Source of the DNA: Bryocella elongata
GTDB taxonomy: Bacteria; Acidobacteriota; Terriglobia; Terriglobales; Acidobacteriaceae
DNA length: 64,000 bases
NCBI RefSeq assembly: GCF_900108185.1
Contig: NZ_FNVA01000005.1
Span: forward strand, 62,001-126,000
Direction: 5' to 3'
Position 1 is the first letter of the stretch, and every line of letters begins with the position of its first letter. Made by a program: the position numbers and the translations under genes. Below the pieces are notes generated by a model. That model saw nothing but the letters and a program-made list of their open reading frames with translations, did no database searches and was not told the DNA's origin. Shown piece by piece: positions 17,900 to 27,414 of the stretch.

Positions 17900-20485
17900 A
17901 TGTCCCCCAATCGAATGTTGTGCCCGCTCCTCGCACTTGCCTGTGTTGTTGCGCAGCCGATCTTTGCCCAGCGCCCTGGCGGCGGTGGTGGAAGTTCTGA
18001 AGACTCCAGCAAGCCGCTGGCTACGATCGCCGCGCGTACGGCGAACATGCAGCACAAGCCGGGCATGATTGCCCTGGACTATGACGCCCGCGCGGGCAAG
18101 GTGTACATGGAGGTCCCGATGACGGGGAACTCCGCGCACACGGAGTCGCCGGAGTACATCTATGCGACGACGCTGGTGCATGGCACCGGATCGAACGACC
18201 TGGGGATGGATCGTGGGCAGCTGGGCGGCGTGGGCGAAGGGCCTTCGAGCAGCCTGGTGAAGTTTGTGCGCAGCGGGCCGAAGGTGCTGCTGATGCAGCC
18301 CAACATCCGCTTCCGCAGCTCTTCGGACGATCCCAATGTCGTGAAGGGCGTTACCGACAGCTTTGCTGAGAGCGTGATGGCCGGCTTTACTGTGCAGGCT
18401 GAAGGTCCGGACGGTACGCTGCTGCTCGATGCCACTGACTTCTTCGTGCGCGATGCGCGCGGCGCGGCGCAGGTGCTGAACCAGATGAAGCAGGGGCAGT
18501 ATCGCTTTGACCCGGCGCGCTCCGCGCTGGTGCCGGACGAGATCAAGTCGTTCCCAAAGAACATTGCGGTGGAGTCGGTGATCACCGTTGCCAGCGAAGG
18601 CGGCATGACGGGACGCTACGTCCGGGACGTGACGCCGAACCCCAGCGCGATGACGGTGCACGAGCGCCAGATGCTCATCGAGCTGCCGCCTCCCGGCTTT
18701 ACGCCGCGCAAGTTCTCTCCGCGTTCGGGCTTCAGCGACCACAGCTATCGCGACTACACGGTGCCGCAGGGCGATGACATGGAACAGCAGCTCATCGCTC
18801 GCTTCCGCCTGATCAAGAAGGACCCCAACTGCAAGACCTCGTGCGAGGCAGTGCAGCCGATCCAGTACTACGTGGACAACGCAGCGCAGGAACCGCTCCG
18901 CAGTGCGCTGCTGGAAGGTGCGCGCTGGTGGGACCAGGCGTTCCAGGCCGCGGGCTGGGCCCCGGGGACGTTCAAGGTAGACGTGCTGCCCAATGGCGCC
19001 GACCCCATGGACATCCGCTACAACATGATCCAGTGGGTGCATCGTTACACGCGTGGCTGGAGCTATGGTGCGTCGATCACGGACCCACGCACGGGCGAGA
19101 TCATCAAGGGCAATGTGACGCTGGGCAGCCTGCGTTCGCGGCAAGACTACATGATCGCGGAAGCGATGTTGTCGCCGTACAAGGATGGCAAGGCGCTGGA
19201 CCCGGCGAACGATCCGATGCTGAAGCTGGTGCTGCAGCGCATCCGCCAGCTGGCAGCGCATGAGACGGGCCACACCATCGGCCTGGCGCACAACTACGCG
19301 GCCAGCACGTTCCCGCATGCGGAGGACGTGACGACCAGCGTGATGGAGTATCCGCATCCATGGATCACGGTGGACAAGGCAGGCAAGATCGACACCTCGC
19401 ACGCGTACCCGGTGAACATCGGCATCTGGGACAAGACCGCGATCGACTACGGCTATCGCGAGTTCGACAAGGGCGGCAAGCCGGTGGAAGATCCCGCAGC
19501 GCTTGAGGCCATCCTTGAGAAGTCGGAGAAGACCGGTATGGTCTTCCTCACGGATCAGGATGCACGTCCGCTGGGTTCGCCTTCGCCGATCGCGCACCTT
19601 TGGGACAACGGCACGGAGCCCAGCGAAGAGCTGCTGCGCACGCTGCAGGTTCGCGAAGTGGCGATGAAGAACTTCGGCATCAACGCGATCAAGAACGGCG
19701 AACCGCTGGCGGATCTCGAAGACAAGCTGGTGGTGCTGTATCTCTTCCACCGCTATCAGCTGGAGGCGACGATCAAGGAGATCGGCGGCCTGGACTACCG
19801 CGCGAACACTCGCGGCGATGGGCAGATGATGCCGACGGTGGTGTCGGATGCGCGTCAGCAGGCGGCGATCGATGCTGCGCTGAAGACGCTCTCTCCCGAG
19901 GTGCTGACGATCCCCGAGTCGTTGCTCGCGATCCTTCCGCCGCGTCCTGTGGGCACGCAGAAGACGCGCGAGTCGTTTGCTGCGGAGACGGGGATGACCT
20001 TCGACCCGATCGCTGTGGCTGAATCAGCTGCCGACCTCACGTTGCAGGAGCTCTTCAACCCGGAGCGCGACTCGCGCATCGTGCAGTACCACATGCGCAA
20101 CCCGCCGTCGAAGACCTCGCTGCGGGTGCTGATGGAAGCGGTGTCGAAGGAGACGGCGCGTCGCATCGATGGCGGGCACACGATGTCGTCCGAGGTGGAG
20201 CGTGCAGTCGAGTTCCGCGGCCTCGAGACGATGCTTGGCCTCGCGGTTGATCCGGCGGCGAGCTCGCAGGTGCGGGCGATCGCGCTGTATCACATCGAAG
20301 ACCTGCTGAAGCAGTGGACGACGGAGCCGATGCCGACGGATTCGGCCGAGGCGATCCACCGCAAGGCGATGATCGCGCGGATCGAGGACTTCAAGCGGAG
20401 TCCGGACAAGTTTGTTCCGGTGAAGCCGATTGAAGCTCCTCCGGGAATGCCGATCGGTGACGAGGACGAGTTCGACATCTACTAA
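17900..20485 (+). CDS. Secreted zinc-dependent metalloprotease (DUF4953/DUF5117 type)
   Basis: The 861-residue protein begins with a Sec signal (MSPNRMLCPLLALACVVA, cleaved near residue 23) and a Gly/Ser-rich linker. The extended zinc motif HExxHxxGxxH is present near residues 453-463 (HETGHTIGLAHN), followed by a Met-turn candidate SVMEYPHPW. These features fit the metzincin-like exported proteases with DUF5117 and DUF4953 regions that are frequent in Acidobacteria and Bacteroidetes. Its substrate is unknown. The ATG at 17900 is 80 bases after the preceding gene. The TetR gene follows after an operator-like palindrome. Confidence 0.9.
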   Translation: MSPNRMLCPLLALACVVAQPIFAQRPGGGGGSSEDSSKPLATIAARTANMQHKPGMIALDYDARAGKVYMEVPMTGNSAHTESPEYIYATTLVHGTGSNDLGMDRGQLGGVGEGPSSSLVKFVRSGPKVLLMQPNIRFRSSSDDPNVVKGVTDSFAESVMAGFTVQAEGPDGTLLLDATDFFVRDARGAAQVLNQMKQGQYRFDPARSALVPDEIKSFPKNIAVESVITVASEGGMTGRYVRDVTPNPSAMTVHERQMLIELPPPGFTPRKFSPRSGFSDHSYRDYTVPQGDDMEQQLIARFRLIKKDPNCKTSCEAVQPIQYYVDNAAQEPLRSALLEGARWWDQAFQAAGWAPGTFKVDVLPNGADPMDIRYNMIQWVHRYTRGWSYGASITDPRTGEIIKGNVTLGSLRSRQDYMIAEAMLSPYKDGKALDPANDPMLKLVLQRIRQLAAHETGHTIGLAHNYAASTFPHAEDVTTSVMEYPHPWITVDKAGKIDTSHAYPVNIGIWDKTAIDYGYREFDKGGKPVEDPAALEAILEKSEKTGMVFLTDQDARPLGSPSPIAHLWDNGTEPSEELLRTLQVREVAMKNFGINAIKNGEPLADLEDKLVVLYLFHRYQLEATIKEIGGLDYRANTRGDGQMMPTVVSDARQQAAIDAALKTLSPEVLTIPESLLAILPPRPVGTQKTRESFAAETGMTFDPIAVAESAADLTLQELFNPERDSRIVQYHMRNPPSKTSLRVLMEAVSKETARRIDGGHTMSSEVERAVEFRGLETMLGLAVDPAASSQVRAIALYHIEDLLKQWTTEPMPTDSAEAIHRKAMIARIEDFKRSPDKFVPVKPIEAPPGMPIGDEDEFDIY

Positions 20486-20513
20486 GCAAACTTCCAAAGC
20501 CACAACCTTTTGC

Positions 20514-20527
20514 GACCGGCCGGTCTC
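20514..20527. promoter_or_regulatory. TetR operator candidate upstream of tetR-type gene
   Basis: GACCG-GC-CGGTC (20514-20525, then TC) is a perfect inverted repeat with a two-base centre, 40 bases before the regulator start. The same half-site and spacing recur before the efflux gene at 21238, which indicates one regulator binding both. Confidence 0.7.
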
Positions 20528-20566
20528 CTTTATGCTCAGATGGAATGGGCTTCAGGGAGGCCGGTC

Positions 20567-21172
20567 TTGCGTAAGGGCGAGGTCACGCGGCAGCACATCA
20601 TCGAAGAGGCGGCGGCGCTGTTCAATCGGCGTGGCTACGCTGGCTGTGCGCTGCGCGAGATCATGGAAGCCACGGGCCTCGAGAAGGGCGGCATCTACCG
20701 CCACTTCAACAGCAAGGAAGAGATCGCTGCCGAGGCCTTCGACTACGCGTGGGGGCAAGCCTTCGCTGTCCGCACGCGCGGCATGGACGAGATCGACGAT
20801 GCGGTCGACAAGCTGCGTCGGCATGTAGCGAACTTCACGGAGAAGACTGGCTTCCCGGGCGGTTGCCCGGTGCTGAATACCTCCACCGACGCGGACGACG
20901 GCAACCCTGTGCTGCGCGAGCGCGTTCGCGGTGCGGTGAAGCGCTGGCGCGCGATGATCGTGGGCATCGTGGAGCAGGGGCAAGCCGCAGGCAGCGTCCG
21001 CGAAACGTTTGATCCGCAGGAGGTTGCGACGCGGATCATCGGCGCGTTGGAGGGTGCGGTGATGCTGGCACGGATCGAACGGAACCAGGCGGTGCTGCAC
21101 TCTACGCATGCATTGCTCGACTCCTGGCTGCTCAGCGAAGTACGTGCATCGGGCAAAGTACGACGGGGATAG
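20567..21172 (+). CDS. TetR/AcrR-family repressor
   Basis: The 201-residue product has the N-terminal TetR helix-turn-helix (TRQHIIEEAAALFNRRGYAG, then REIMEATGLEKGGIYRHF with the family GxxYxHF pattern) and a C-terminal ligand domain of the TetR_C_6 type with GGCPVLNTSTDAD. The TTG start is chosen since GGGAGG lies six bases upstream; a longer ATG form at 20540 would begin inside the presumed leader. It lies directly before an MFS efflux gene and shares palindromic operators with it, so it most likely represses itself and the transporter until a toxic ligand binds. Confidence 0.9.
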   Translation: MRKGEVTRQHIIEEAAALFNRRGYAGCALREIMEATGLEKGGIYRHFNSKEEIAAEAFDYAWGQAFAVRTRGMDEIDDAVDKLRRHVANFTEKTGFPGGCPVLNTSTDADDGNPVLRERVRGAVKRWRAMIVGIVEQGQAAGSVRETFDPQEVATRIIGALEGAVMLARIERNQAVLHSTHALLDSWLLSEVRASGKVRRG

Positions 21173-21237
21173 CCGCTCCGTGATCTCGCCCTGAGACAAA
21201 TCTGCATCGTTCCTCGCTGGCGTGAATCTCTCTAAAA

Positions 21238-21253
21238 GAGACCGCACGGTCTC
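21238..21253. promoter_or_regulatory. TetR operator candidate upstream of MFS gene
   Basis: GAGACCG-CA-CGGTCTC is a perfect 7-bp inverted repeat with a two-base centre, 24 bases before the transporter start, so bound repressor would block initiation. It matches the site at 20514. Confidence 0.75.
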
Positions 21254-21276
21254 ATTCCCTCGAAGAGGTGAGAGAG

Positions 21277-22911
21277 ATGGCTACGGCCACACTCGAGATT
21301 GAGGCTCCGGTCGCTGCGAGGCCCGCAGCTCCTGTATTCCGCGTGGTGAATCCTTGGATCATCGCACTTACGGTTACGCTGGCGACTTTCATGGAGCTGC
21401 TCGACACCTCCATTGCGAATGTCTCGCTGCCGTACATCGCTGGCGGTCTCGGACGCAGCTTCGATGAAGTGACGTGGGTGCTGACCACGTACCTCGTCGC
21501 CAACGCCGTAGTGTTGCCGATGAGTGCGTGGCTGAGCCGCACCTTCGGCCGCAAGAACTACTACATGGCCTGCGTGGCGTTGTTCACCATCACCTCGCTG
21601 ATGTGCGGCATCGCGCCGTCGCTGGAGTTCATGCTGGTGGCGCGTGTGCTGCAGGGCATTGGCGGGGGTGGCCTCGCCCCGGTGGAGCAAGCCATCCTCG
21701 TCGATACGTTCCCTCCTGCAAAGCGCGCTGCTGCCTTCGCGCTTTACACCGTGGCGATCGTCACGGCGCCCGCCATCGGGCCGGTGATCGGCGGCTACAT
21801 CACGGACAACTACAACTGGCGCTGGATCTTCTTTCTCAACATTCCCATCGGGCTGCTCTCGCTTTACCTGACCAATCGCCTCATCCAGGACCCACCGGCA
21901 TTCACTGCGGAACGCATGCGGCTGAAAGCTGAGAAGAAGCAGCCCAAGATCGACGTCCCCGGCATCGCGCTCGTCGGTCTTGGCTCGGCGGCCCTTGAGA
22001 TCGTGTTGGATCGCGGGCAGATCGATGACTGGTTCGGCTCGTCCCTGATTGTGAAGTTGGTGGTGATCAGCTCCATCTGCTGGATCGTTGCGATCTGGTG
22101 GGAGCTGCGCACCAAAGACCCAATCATCGATCTGCGGCTGTTGAAGAGCCGCAACTTCGCCATCGCGGTGGCGCTGCTGTTCCTCTTTGGCTTCACGCTG
22201 TTCGCGACGACGACGATGATCCCGCAGGTGCTGCAATCGCTCTATGGCTATCGCGCCATCGATGCGGGTCTGGTGCTCGGGCCGGGTGCCTTGGTCATCA
22301 CGGTCCTGGCGCCGATAGCGGCGCAGCTGGTGCAGCGCAAGATCGTAAAGCCTCAGGTGCTGCTGGCGTTCAGCCTCACGACCATCTGCGCGTCGATGCT
22401 GTACTACAGCGGCATGACGTTGCAGAGCGACTACACTCACTACGCATTGGCACGCGCCTTCCAGGGGCTCGGTTACGGCTTCTTCTTCGTGCCGCTCAAC
22501 GTGATTGCGTACTCGCAGCTGACGCCTGAACAGAACAACCGCGCATCGAGCCTCACCAACTTCTTCCGCAACTGGGGTGGAAGCGTGGGCGTGGCCTTTG
22601 TGACGACGATGAGCGAGCGTCGCCAGAACTTCCATCAGGAGAGGCTCAGCGCAGCACTCTCTCCCAGCAACCATGCGCTGCAGCAGGCGACCAACAACCT
22701 CACGCAGCAGCTGCAGGCTGCGGGGTATTCGCATGCGGATGCAGCCAGGGCCGCAGCGCTGAATCTCTACGAGCAGTTCTCCGCACAGACGCGCATGCTG
22801 GCTTTCATGGACTGCTTCCGCATCATCGCGTGGACGGCGGCGCTCGCACTACCTTTGGTCTTCTTCATCAAGAAGTTCGCGATTGCAGGTAAGGCACCCG
22901 AAGGGCATTGA
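21277..22911 (+). CDS. MFS multidrug efflux transporter, DHA2 (EmrB/QacA) type
   Basis: The 544-residue protein has 14 predicted membrane segments, as in the DHA2 drug:proton antiporters. The family motif C region LDTSIANVSLPYIAGGL opens the first helix (motif D1), followed by motif A (SRTFGRKNYY) and RVLQGIGGGGLAP. It is expected to expel toxic compounds across the inner membrane. The N-terminus is preceded by a purine-rich site; ATG 21277 is preferred to a GTG three codons earlier. The TetR gene just upstream and the operator in between make a local regulatory pair. No membrane fusion protein is found beside it. Confidence 0.93.
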   Translation: MATATLEIEAPVAARPAAPVFRVVNPWIIALTVTLATFMELLDTSIANVSLPYIAGGLGRSFDEVTWVLTTYLVANAVVLPMSAWLSRTFGRKNYYMACVALFTITSLMCGIAPSLEFMLVARVLQGIGGGGLAPVEQAILVDTFPPAKRAAAFALYTVAIVTAPAIGPVIGGYITDNYNWRWIFFLNIPIGLLSLYLTNRLIQDPPAFTAERMRLKAEKKQPKIDVPGIALVGLGSAALEIVLDRGQIDDWFGSSLIVKLVVISSICWIVAIWWELRTKDPIIDLRLLKSRNFAIAVALLFLFGFTLFATTTMIPQVLQSLYGYRAIDAGLVLGPGALVITVLAPIAAQLVQRKIVKPQVLLAFSLTTICASMLYYSGMTLQSDYTHYALARAFQGLGYGFFFVPLNVIAYSQLTPEQNNRASSLTNFFRNWGGSVGVAFVTTMSERRQNFHQERLSAALSPSNHALQQATNNLTQQLQAAGYSHADAARAAALNLYEQFSAQTRMLAFMDCFRIIAWTAALALPLVFFIKKFAIAGKAPEGH

Positions 22912-22940
22912 GCGCAGGGCTGTCTCCCAAGCCCCGCGAC

Positions 22941-23909
22941 TCAGGCGTTGATCCAGTGCAGGTGGATCGCGACGAGTGACAATGTCGCGACGACGATCCA
23001 CAGCAGCACGCCTTGCAGCATGGGCTTCCAACCCACACGCTTCAGCATCGCAGGCGAAAGGCTTGCGCCGATCAGCAGCAGCACCACCTCCATCGCGTTG
23101 CGTCCAAGCCCAGAGAGCTTCGTCCATACCCCCGTGGCTTCGGGATAGAAACTGCGTACAGCGGCCGCCGCGAGGAACAGCGCGATGAACCAGGGCCACG
23201 CAATCTTTGCGTTGGTCTTCGCAGTGTGCTCGCCACTTGCCGTTGCAAGCCGTCCGTTGCGGCTGGTCCAGAAGGCAACAACCAGCGCCAGCGGCACAAT
23301 CCAGAGCGAGCGGACCAGCTTTACGGTGGTGCCAATCTCCAGCGCCTGTGGGCCGTACTTCGCAGTCGCGCCCACGACAGAGCTGGTGTCGTGGATCGCC
23401 AATGCTGACCAAAGTCCGAACTGAGCCTGGCTGAGCCCGACGAGATGGCCGACGAAGGGGAAGAGCAACAGTGCAACGGCGTTGAGGCTGAAGACTGTCC
23501 CAAGCGCGACGGCCATCTCATCCTCACCGGCTTCGCAGACCGGGCCAATGGCGGCGATGGCGCTGCCGCCGCAGATGGCCGTGCCCGCGGCGATCAGCAG
23601 CGACGCTCTGGGCTTTACGCGCATCAGCTTGCCGAGGAGCAATCCCAGCGACAGCGCGAAGACGATGCTGATTGCGGTATAACCGAAGCCCATGCGTCCA
23701 GCGCGTGCGACCGCTCCGAGATTCATGCCAAAGCCCAGGAGCACCACGGCTGCCTGCAGAAGGAACTTGGTCAGCTTGTGCGCTTCGGTGCGAAAGGGAT
23801 GTTCGGTTACGAGTGCCAGCACCAGGCCCAGCAACAGAGCAAATGCAGGCGAGAGCAGGCCGCTCGCCGCAACAATTACTGCGCAGATCAGAATCACCAT
23901 CGGACTCAT
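22941..23909 (-). CDS. YeiH/UPF0324-type membrane transporter
   Basis: The 322-residue protein has about ten membrane segments and UPF0324 features such as VVLLGFGMNLGAV, GTAICGGSAIAAIGP and AIHDTSSVVGAT. The family is annotated as putative sulfate or sulfite exporters; the substrate is not settled. GGAGG lies seven bases before the ATG. The LysR gene lies upstream on the same strand with 164 bases between, as with yeiE and yeiH in enterobacteria. Confidence 0.9.
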   Translation of the reverse strand: MSPMVILICAVIVAASGLLSPAFALLLGLVLALVTEHPFRTEAHKLTKFLLQAAVVLLGFGMNLGAVARAGRMGFGYTAISIVFALSLGLLLGKLMRVKPRASLLIAAGTAICGGSAIAAIGPVCEAGEDEMAVALGTVFSLNAVALLLFPFVGHLVGLSQAQFGLWSALAIHDTSSVVGATAKYGPQALEIGTTVKLVRSLWIVPLALVVAFWTSRNGRLATASGEHTAKTNAKIAWPWFIALFLAAAAVRSFYPEATGVWTKLSGLGRNAMEVVLLLIGASLSPAMLKRVGWKPMLQGVLLWIVVATLSLVAIHLHWINA

Positions 23910-24073
23910 ACTTGCCTCCAGACAAGAATGAGTGTGGAACCGCACGGGCGCGGTGTCGAAGCAGCAATTGTCATGCCCGATAAGCTGGACTTATCGGCTG
24001 CGGATCGAGGCTGAGTGGATCCCGGTGAGGCTCGCGGAGCGACGCAGGGCGGCCCGTAGATCCGCGGATGCCT

Positions 24074-24997
24074 CTACTTGCGACGCTTCTGCTCGCGAGC
24101 CACCTCGTCGGCGAACAAGGTGAGTTCGTCCGCGAACTCGGCCGCCGCACCACGCAGTGCGGGTCGGCGGCGTCGCACGAGATGAAAGCTGCGCGCGATG
24201 GTGAGGCCGGTGACCTGCACGGTCTTCAGGGTCTTCAAGGCGAGCTGGCGTTGCAGGGCGAAGCGCGAAGCAAAGGCCACCCCCACGCCTTGTTCCACGC
24301 AGGCGAGGATGGCCTCGGTGGAGCTCAGTGCCATGCGGACATTCAGGTCACCGGGCTTGAGGCCCGCAGCCTGCAACGCCTGCTCGACGACCTCGCGGGT
24401 GCCTGAACCCCGCTCGCGTAGTAGTAGAGGCGCACGCCGGAGATCGGCGAGCGCGATGGTCCCGCCGGCCCAGCTATGCGAGGCAGCTGCGATGAGCACG
24501 AGTTCGTCCTGCACCCATTCGCCGACCTGCAGCTCGGTCCGATGCACCGGCCCTTCGACGAGTCCGATCGCAGCATCGCCGCCGAGAACGGCTTCAGCAA
24601 CCCGGGCGGTGTTGGCGCTCTCCATCTCCAACTCGACCTTCGGGTGCTTGCGTGCAAAGCGCCCCAGCACGCCGGGGAGCACATACTGCGCGATGGTGGT
24701 GGAGGCGGCGATGCGCAGTCCTCCCCGGACCTGGCCCTGCAATGCGGCGATGCTCTGCTCGGCGAGCGCCAGCACCTCGTGGGAGGCCTCGGCGCTACGC
24801 AGCAGGGCATCGCCCATGGGGGTCAGTTGCACCCGGCCTCCGGTGCGATCGAACAGTGCGCCACCAAGCTCTTCTTCGAGCGCTTTGATCTGCTGCGTCA
24901 CCGCGGGCTGCGTGACATAGAGCGCCTCGGCGGCTTGCCGGAAACTGCTGCGCGCGGCGACCTCGCGGAAGACCCGGAGACGAAAGTTCTCAAGCAT
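24074..24997 (-). CDS. LysR-family regulator, YeiE/CysB-like
   Basis: The 307-residue product has the LysR helix-turn-helix at the N-terminus (FREVAARSSFRQAAEALYVTQ, then PAVTQQIKALEEELG) and a substrate-binding domain with GLRIAASTTIAQYVLPG. Its closest recalled relatives are YeiE-type regulators that control the neighbouring yeiH gene. It is encoded directly upstream of a YeiH-type transporter on the same strand, so the transporter is the obvious target. The ATG at 24997 has GAGG nine bases upstream. Confidence 0.9.
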   Translation of the reverse strand: MLENFRLRVFREVAARSSFRQAAEALYVTQPAVTQQIKALEEELGGALFDRTGGRVQLTPMGDALLRSAEASHEVLALAEQSIAALQGQVRGGLRIAASTTIAQYVLPGVLGRFARKHPKVELEMESANTARVAEAVLGGDAAIGLVEGPVHRTELQVGEWVQDELVLIAAASHSWAGGTIALADLRRAPLLLRERGSGTREVVEQALQAAGLKPGDLNVRMALSSTEAILACVEQGVGVAFASRFALQRQLALKTLKTVQVTGLTIARSFHLVRRRRPALRGAAAEFADELTLFADEVAREQKRRK

Positions 24998-25119
24998 TGG
25001 AACAAACCTCGTAAGGGAACAGGCTAATCCCCAAAGCGCCGCGCAGCTCACCGAGGCTGCCTCGCAGTTGAGAAAACGTTCTGGCACGTCAACGCACGAT
25101 CACAGACCGGGGTGGTGCC

Positions 25120-26550
25120 ATGGTCTATCCTTGGAGCATGCCTGCGACTGATGATCTTCAGTTTCCTCCGGCTTTCACCTCGGAAACCGAGCCGGCGTTC
25201 ACTGGCAAGGCGCCCTTGGAGTCGTGGGGGCGATACCCGAACTACAACGCCAACGTCGTGTCATTGCACTGGCAGGGCGACTATCCGCGCGTGATCGACG
25301 GGGTGCACCATGGCGTGTTGCCGGTGGGTCTTGGCCGCAGCTACGGCGACGTGGGTCTGCTCAAGGATGGCACGCTGGTCAAGACGACAGCGATGAACCG
25401 GCTCCTTGCCTTCGATGCCGAGACCGGTGTCCTCACGGCGGAGTCCGGCATCTCGCTGGCCGAGATCCTGGACTTCTCGGTGCCGCGCGGCTTCTTCCTT
25501 CCGGTGACGCCGGGGACGAAGTACGTAACGCTGGGCGGCGCGATTGCGAACGATGTGCATGGCAAGAACCACGAAGGCGCCGGCTCGTTCGGCAATCATG
25601 TACCGGCGTTCGAGCTGGTGCGCTCCGACGGCACGCGGCTGTTGTGCACGCCGACGGAAAACCCGGACTTTTACGCAGCGACGATCGGAGGCATGGGGCT
25701 TACGGGGCTCATCTCGTGGGCGCAGCTGCGGCTCAAGCCGATTGCTTCGCGGCTGATTGATTACGAGGGAATCCAGTTCCACGGCATCGATGAGTTCATC
25801 GCGATCAAGAAGCAATACGCGAACGTGGAGTACACGGTGGCGTGGCTCGACTGCGTCTCGACCGGCAGGAACTTCGCGCGCGGCGTCTACATGCTGGGCG
25901 AACACGCGAAGGAGCCCGGCGAGTTGAAGTCAAGCCCCGAGCCGAAGCTCGTCTTCCCCATCGATGCGCCGGCGTTCGCTTTGAATAAGCTATCGATCAC
26001 CGCCTTCAACACACTCTTCTTTCACAAGCAGATCAAGAGCCACGTGAAGACGCAGCAGGACTACGAGCCCTTCTTCTATCCGCTGGATAAGGTGCTGCAC
26101 TGGAATCGCATGTACGGCAAGCGCGGGCTCGTGCAGTTCCAGTTTGCGTTGCCGTGGGAGACAAGCAAGGAAGGCACGATCGCGATGCTGCAGGAGATCA
26201 CGAAGTCCGGACTCGCAAGCTTTCTCGCGGTGCTCAAGACCTTCGGGGATGTTCCTTCGCTGGGCATGATGAGCTTCCCGATGCCAGGCTTTATGTTCGC
26301 TCTGGACTTCCCCATCAAGCCCGGCATCACGATGCCACTGATGCAGCGGCTTGGCGATATGACCAAGGAGTACGGCGGCAGACTCTACTCGGCCAAGGAT
26401 GCCTGCATGACGCCAGACCAGTTCCAGGCCTTCTATCCGCAGTGGGAGAAGTTTGCGCGATTCAAGGACCCGGCGATTACGTCGAGCTTCTGGGAGCGCG
26501 TCGTGGGCGCAAGCTTTACCGGACGCAGCGTCAGGACGGTTGGCCGATGA
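25120..26550 (+). CDS. FAD-dependent oxidase, DprE1-like
   Basis: The 476-residue protein closely follows mycobacterial DprE1: an N-terminal FAD domain with GLGRSYGDVGL, the FAD segment GGAIANDVHGKNHEGAGSFG, then GGRLYSAKDA with the conserved active-site lysine. DprE1 oxidises decaprenyl-phosphoryl ribose at C2 as the first half of an epimerisation giving the arabinose donor. The second-half enzyme follows with a four-base overlap. The cysteine attacked by benzothiazinones in mycobacteria (in ICVDFP) is replaced here by alanine (FALDFP). The substrate in this organism, without mycolyl-arabinogalactan, is unknown. ATG 25138 is an alternative start. Confidence 0.9.
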   Translation: MVYPWSMPATDDLQFPPAFTSETEPAFTGKAPLESWGRYPNYNANVVSLHWQGDYPRVIDGVHHGVLPVGLGRSYGDVGLLKDGTLVKTTAMNRLLAFDAETGVLTAESGISLAEILDFSVPRGFFLPVTPGTKYVTLGGAIANDVHGKNHEGAGSFGNHVPAFELVRSDGTRLLCTPTENPDFYAATIGGMGLTGLISWAQLRLKPIASRLIDYEGIQFHGIDEFIAIKKQYANVEYTVAWLDCVSTGRNFARGVYMLGEHAKEPGELKSSPEPKLVFPIDAPAFALNKLSITAFNTLFFHKQIKSHVKTQQDYEPFFYPLDKVLHWNRMYGKRGLVQFQFALPWETSKEGTIAMLQEITKSGLASFLAVLKTFGDVPSLGMMSFPMPGFMFALDFPIKPGITMPLMQRLGDMTKEYGGRLYSAKDACMTPDQFQAFYPQWEKFARFKDPAITSSFWERVVGASFTGRSVRTVGR

Positions 26551-27326
26551 GCGCGGGCAAGGCGAGCACGGCTCACACGCCAAAGCGCATCCTCGTGTTG
26601 GGCGCGACGTCCGGCATCGCCGAGGCCTGTATTCGCAGCTGGGCCGAACGTGGCGACATGCTCTACCTGGTCGGCCGTACCGCCAGCAAAGTGGGTGTGG
26701 TGGTGGATGATGCCCGCGTCCGTGGTGCTGCGTTCGTGGATAGCGCCGTGGCCGATCTCGACGACACGGCTGCACATCCGCAGTTGCTGGCGCATGCCAT
26801 CAACTCGCTGGGCGGCCTGGATGTTGCCTTCGTCGCCATGGGTACGATGGGCGAGCAGGCACAGTCGGAGCGCAGCTTTGACGCTGCGGACGCCGTGCTG
26901 CACAACAACTTCATCGCTCCGGCGAGCCTGCTGACGTGGCTGGCGAACTACTGCGCGCAGCGCCACACGGGCACGCTTGCGGTCATCTCGTCGGTAGCCG
27001 GTGAGCGCGGCCGCAAGTCGAACTATGTCTATGGCTCGGCGAAGGCAGGTCTGACGGCGTTTCTCAGCGGGCTGCGGAATCGTATCGATCGCGAAGGCGT
27101 GCGTGTGCTCACGATCCTGCCCGGTCCGGTGAAGACCGCGATGACCGAGAGCATGAAGGGCAGCGAGAAGTTCGCTGACGTGAACAAGGTCGCTGCGACG
27201 ATCGTGGGTGCCATCGACAAAGGCGGGGACGTGCTTTATGTGCCCGGCATCTGGAAGATCATCATGGGCGTGATCAAGCTGATTCCGGAGAGCGTGTTCA
27301 AGAAGCTCAGCCTGGGCGCGGAGTAG
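26547..27326 (+). CDS. Short-chain dehydrogenase, DprE2-like
   Basis: The 259-residue protein is an SDR with the nucleotide-binding ATSGIAEA loop, catalytic Ser in ISSVAGERG and YxxxK in YVYGSAKAG, matching DprE2. It would reduce the keto intermediate from the upstream DprE1-like enzyme to complete 2-epimerisation of a polyprenyl-phosphoryl pentose. ATG overlaps the stop of the upstream gene (ATGA), so they form one translationally coupled pair. A terminator hairpin follows. Confidence 0.92.
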   Translation: MSAGKASTAHTPKRILVLGATSGIAEACIRSWAERGDMLYLVGRTASKVGVVVDDARVRGAAFVDSAVADLDDTAAHPQLLAHAINSLGGLDVAFVAMGTMGEQAQSERSFDAADAVLHNNFIAPASLLTWLANYCAQRHTGTLAVISSVAGERGRKSNYVYGSAKAGLTAFLSGLRNRIDREGVRVLTILPGPVKTAMTESMKGSEKFADVNKVAATIVGAIDKGGDVLYVPGIWKIIMGVIKLIPESVFKKLSLGAE

Positions 27327-27360
27327 GCGTCGACTTCGCGTATCGGATCTCCAAACACAC

Positions 27361-27390
27361 GAAGGCCGCCTCTACGGCGGCCTTCGTGCT
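27361..27390 (+). terminator. Terminator after dprE2-like gene
   Basis: GAAGGCCGCC and GGCGGCCTTC pair perfectly around TCTAC, followed by GTGCTTT. The U-tract is short. Confidence 0.75.
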
Positions 27391-27414
27391 TTCCCTGCGT
27401 TGGAAACTCTGTTG

